DNA of 13,079 bases. Origin: Symbiobacteriaceae bacterium. Its GTDB lineage: Bacteria; Bacillota; JAAYKD01; WRDA01. The translations under genes and the position numbers were made by a program. Of the stretch, positions 13,075 to 13,079 are shown one piece after another. Numbering within the stretch: position 1 is the stretch's first letter; every line of letters begins with the position of its first letter. The stretch spans positions 1 to 13,079 of the forward strand of contig WREE01000042.1 in the NCBI GenBank assembly GCA_009779515.1, given 5' to 3'. The notes beneath the pieces were generated by a model. It was not told the DNA's origin. It saw only the letters and a program-made list of their open reading frames with translations, and made no database searches.

Positions 13075-13079
13075 AAGGA
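13075..13079 (+). promoter_or_regulatory. Ribosome binding site of a following gene
   Basis: AAGGA directly after the acpS stop matches the Shine-Dalgarno core used across this window. It suggests the operon continues beyond the window edge; the next gene itself is not visible. Confidence 0.45.

Overview
The window looks like chromosomal DNA from an anaerobic Gram-positive bacterium of the Clostridia type (Bacillota). This placement is an inference. It rests on strong AAGGAGG-type ribosome binding sites, tightly packed genes, an iscR-iscS-iscU cluster without hscA/hscB, and a thioredoxin-reductase-like flavoprotein that lacks the usual NADPH motif. No rRNA, tRNA, CRISPR array, transposase or recombinase was seen.

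Bases 1-2696 (+ strand) hold the 3' part of a large Lhr-type helicase C-terminal region, followed at once by a dNTP triphosphohydrolase (dgt). A 314-base regulatory region (2697-3010) follows. It has a sigma-A-like promoter, two tandem IscR-like operators and copy 1 of a dispersed structured repeat. It leads into an iron-sulfur operon: iscR (cluster-sensing repressor), iscS (cysteine desulfurase, the sulfur donor), iscU (assembly scaffold) and a thioredoxin-reductase-like gene. The operators imply feedback control by IscR on its own operon.

Bases 6190-9406 (+) hold guaB (IMP dehydrogenase), a secreted protein with Ig-like (BIG-type) repeats and no recognised function, and a small stand-alone Hpt phosphotransfer protein. 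They end in a very strong intrinsic terminator at 9361-9406.

Bases 9407-11856 are the accessory part. A two-gene minus-strand operon encodes an ABC/AAA15-type ATPase and, overlapping it by 8 bases, a small protein with a PD-(D/E)XK nuclease signature. This looks like a two-component defence module, but it does not match the well-known ATPase-nuclease pairs I can compare it with. Structured DNA flanks it on both sides: a nested inverted repeat plus copy 2 of the dispersed repeat downstream, and a palindromic element plus a 59-bp tandem repeat array (four copies) upstream.

Bases 11857-13073 (+) return to housekeeping-type genes: a class I SAM-dependent methyltransferase and acpS (holo-ACP synthase), which overlap by ATGA. 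A ribosome binding site for a further gene lies at the very end of the window.
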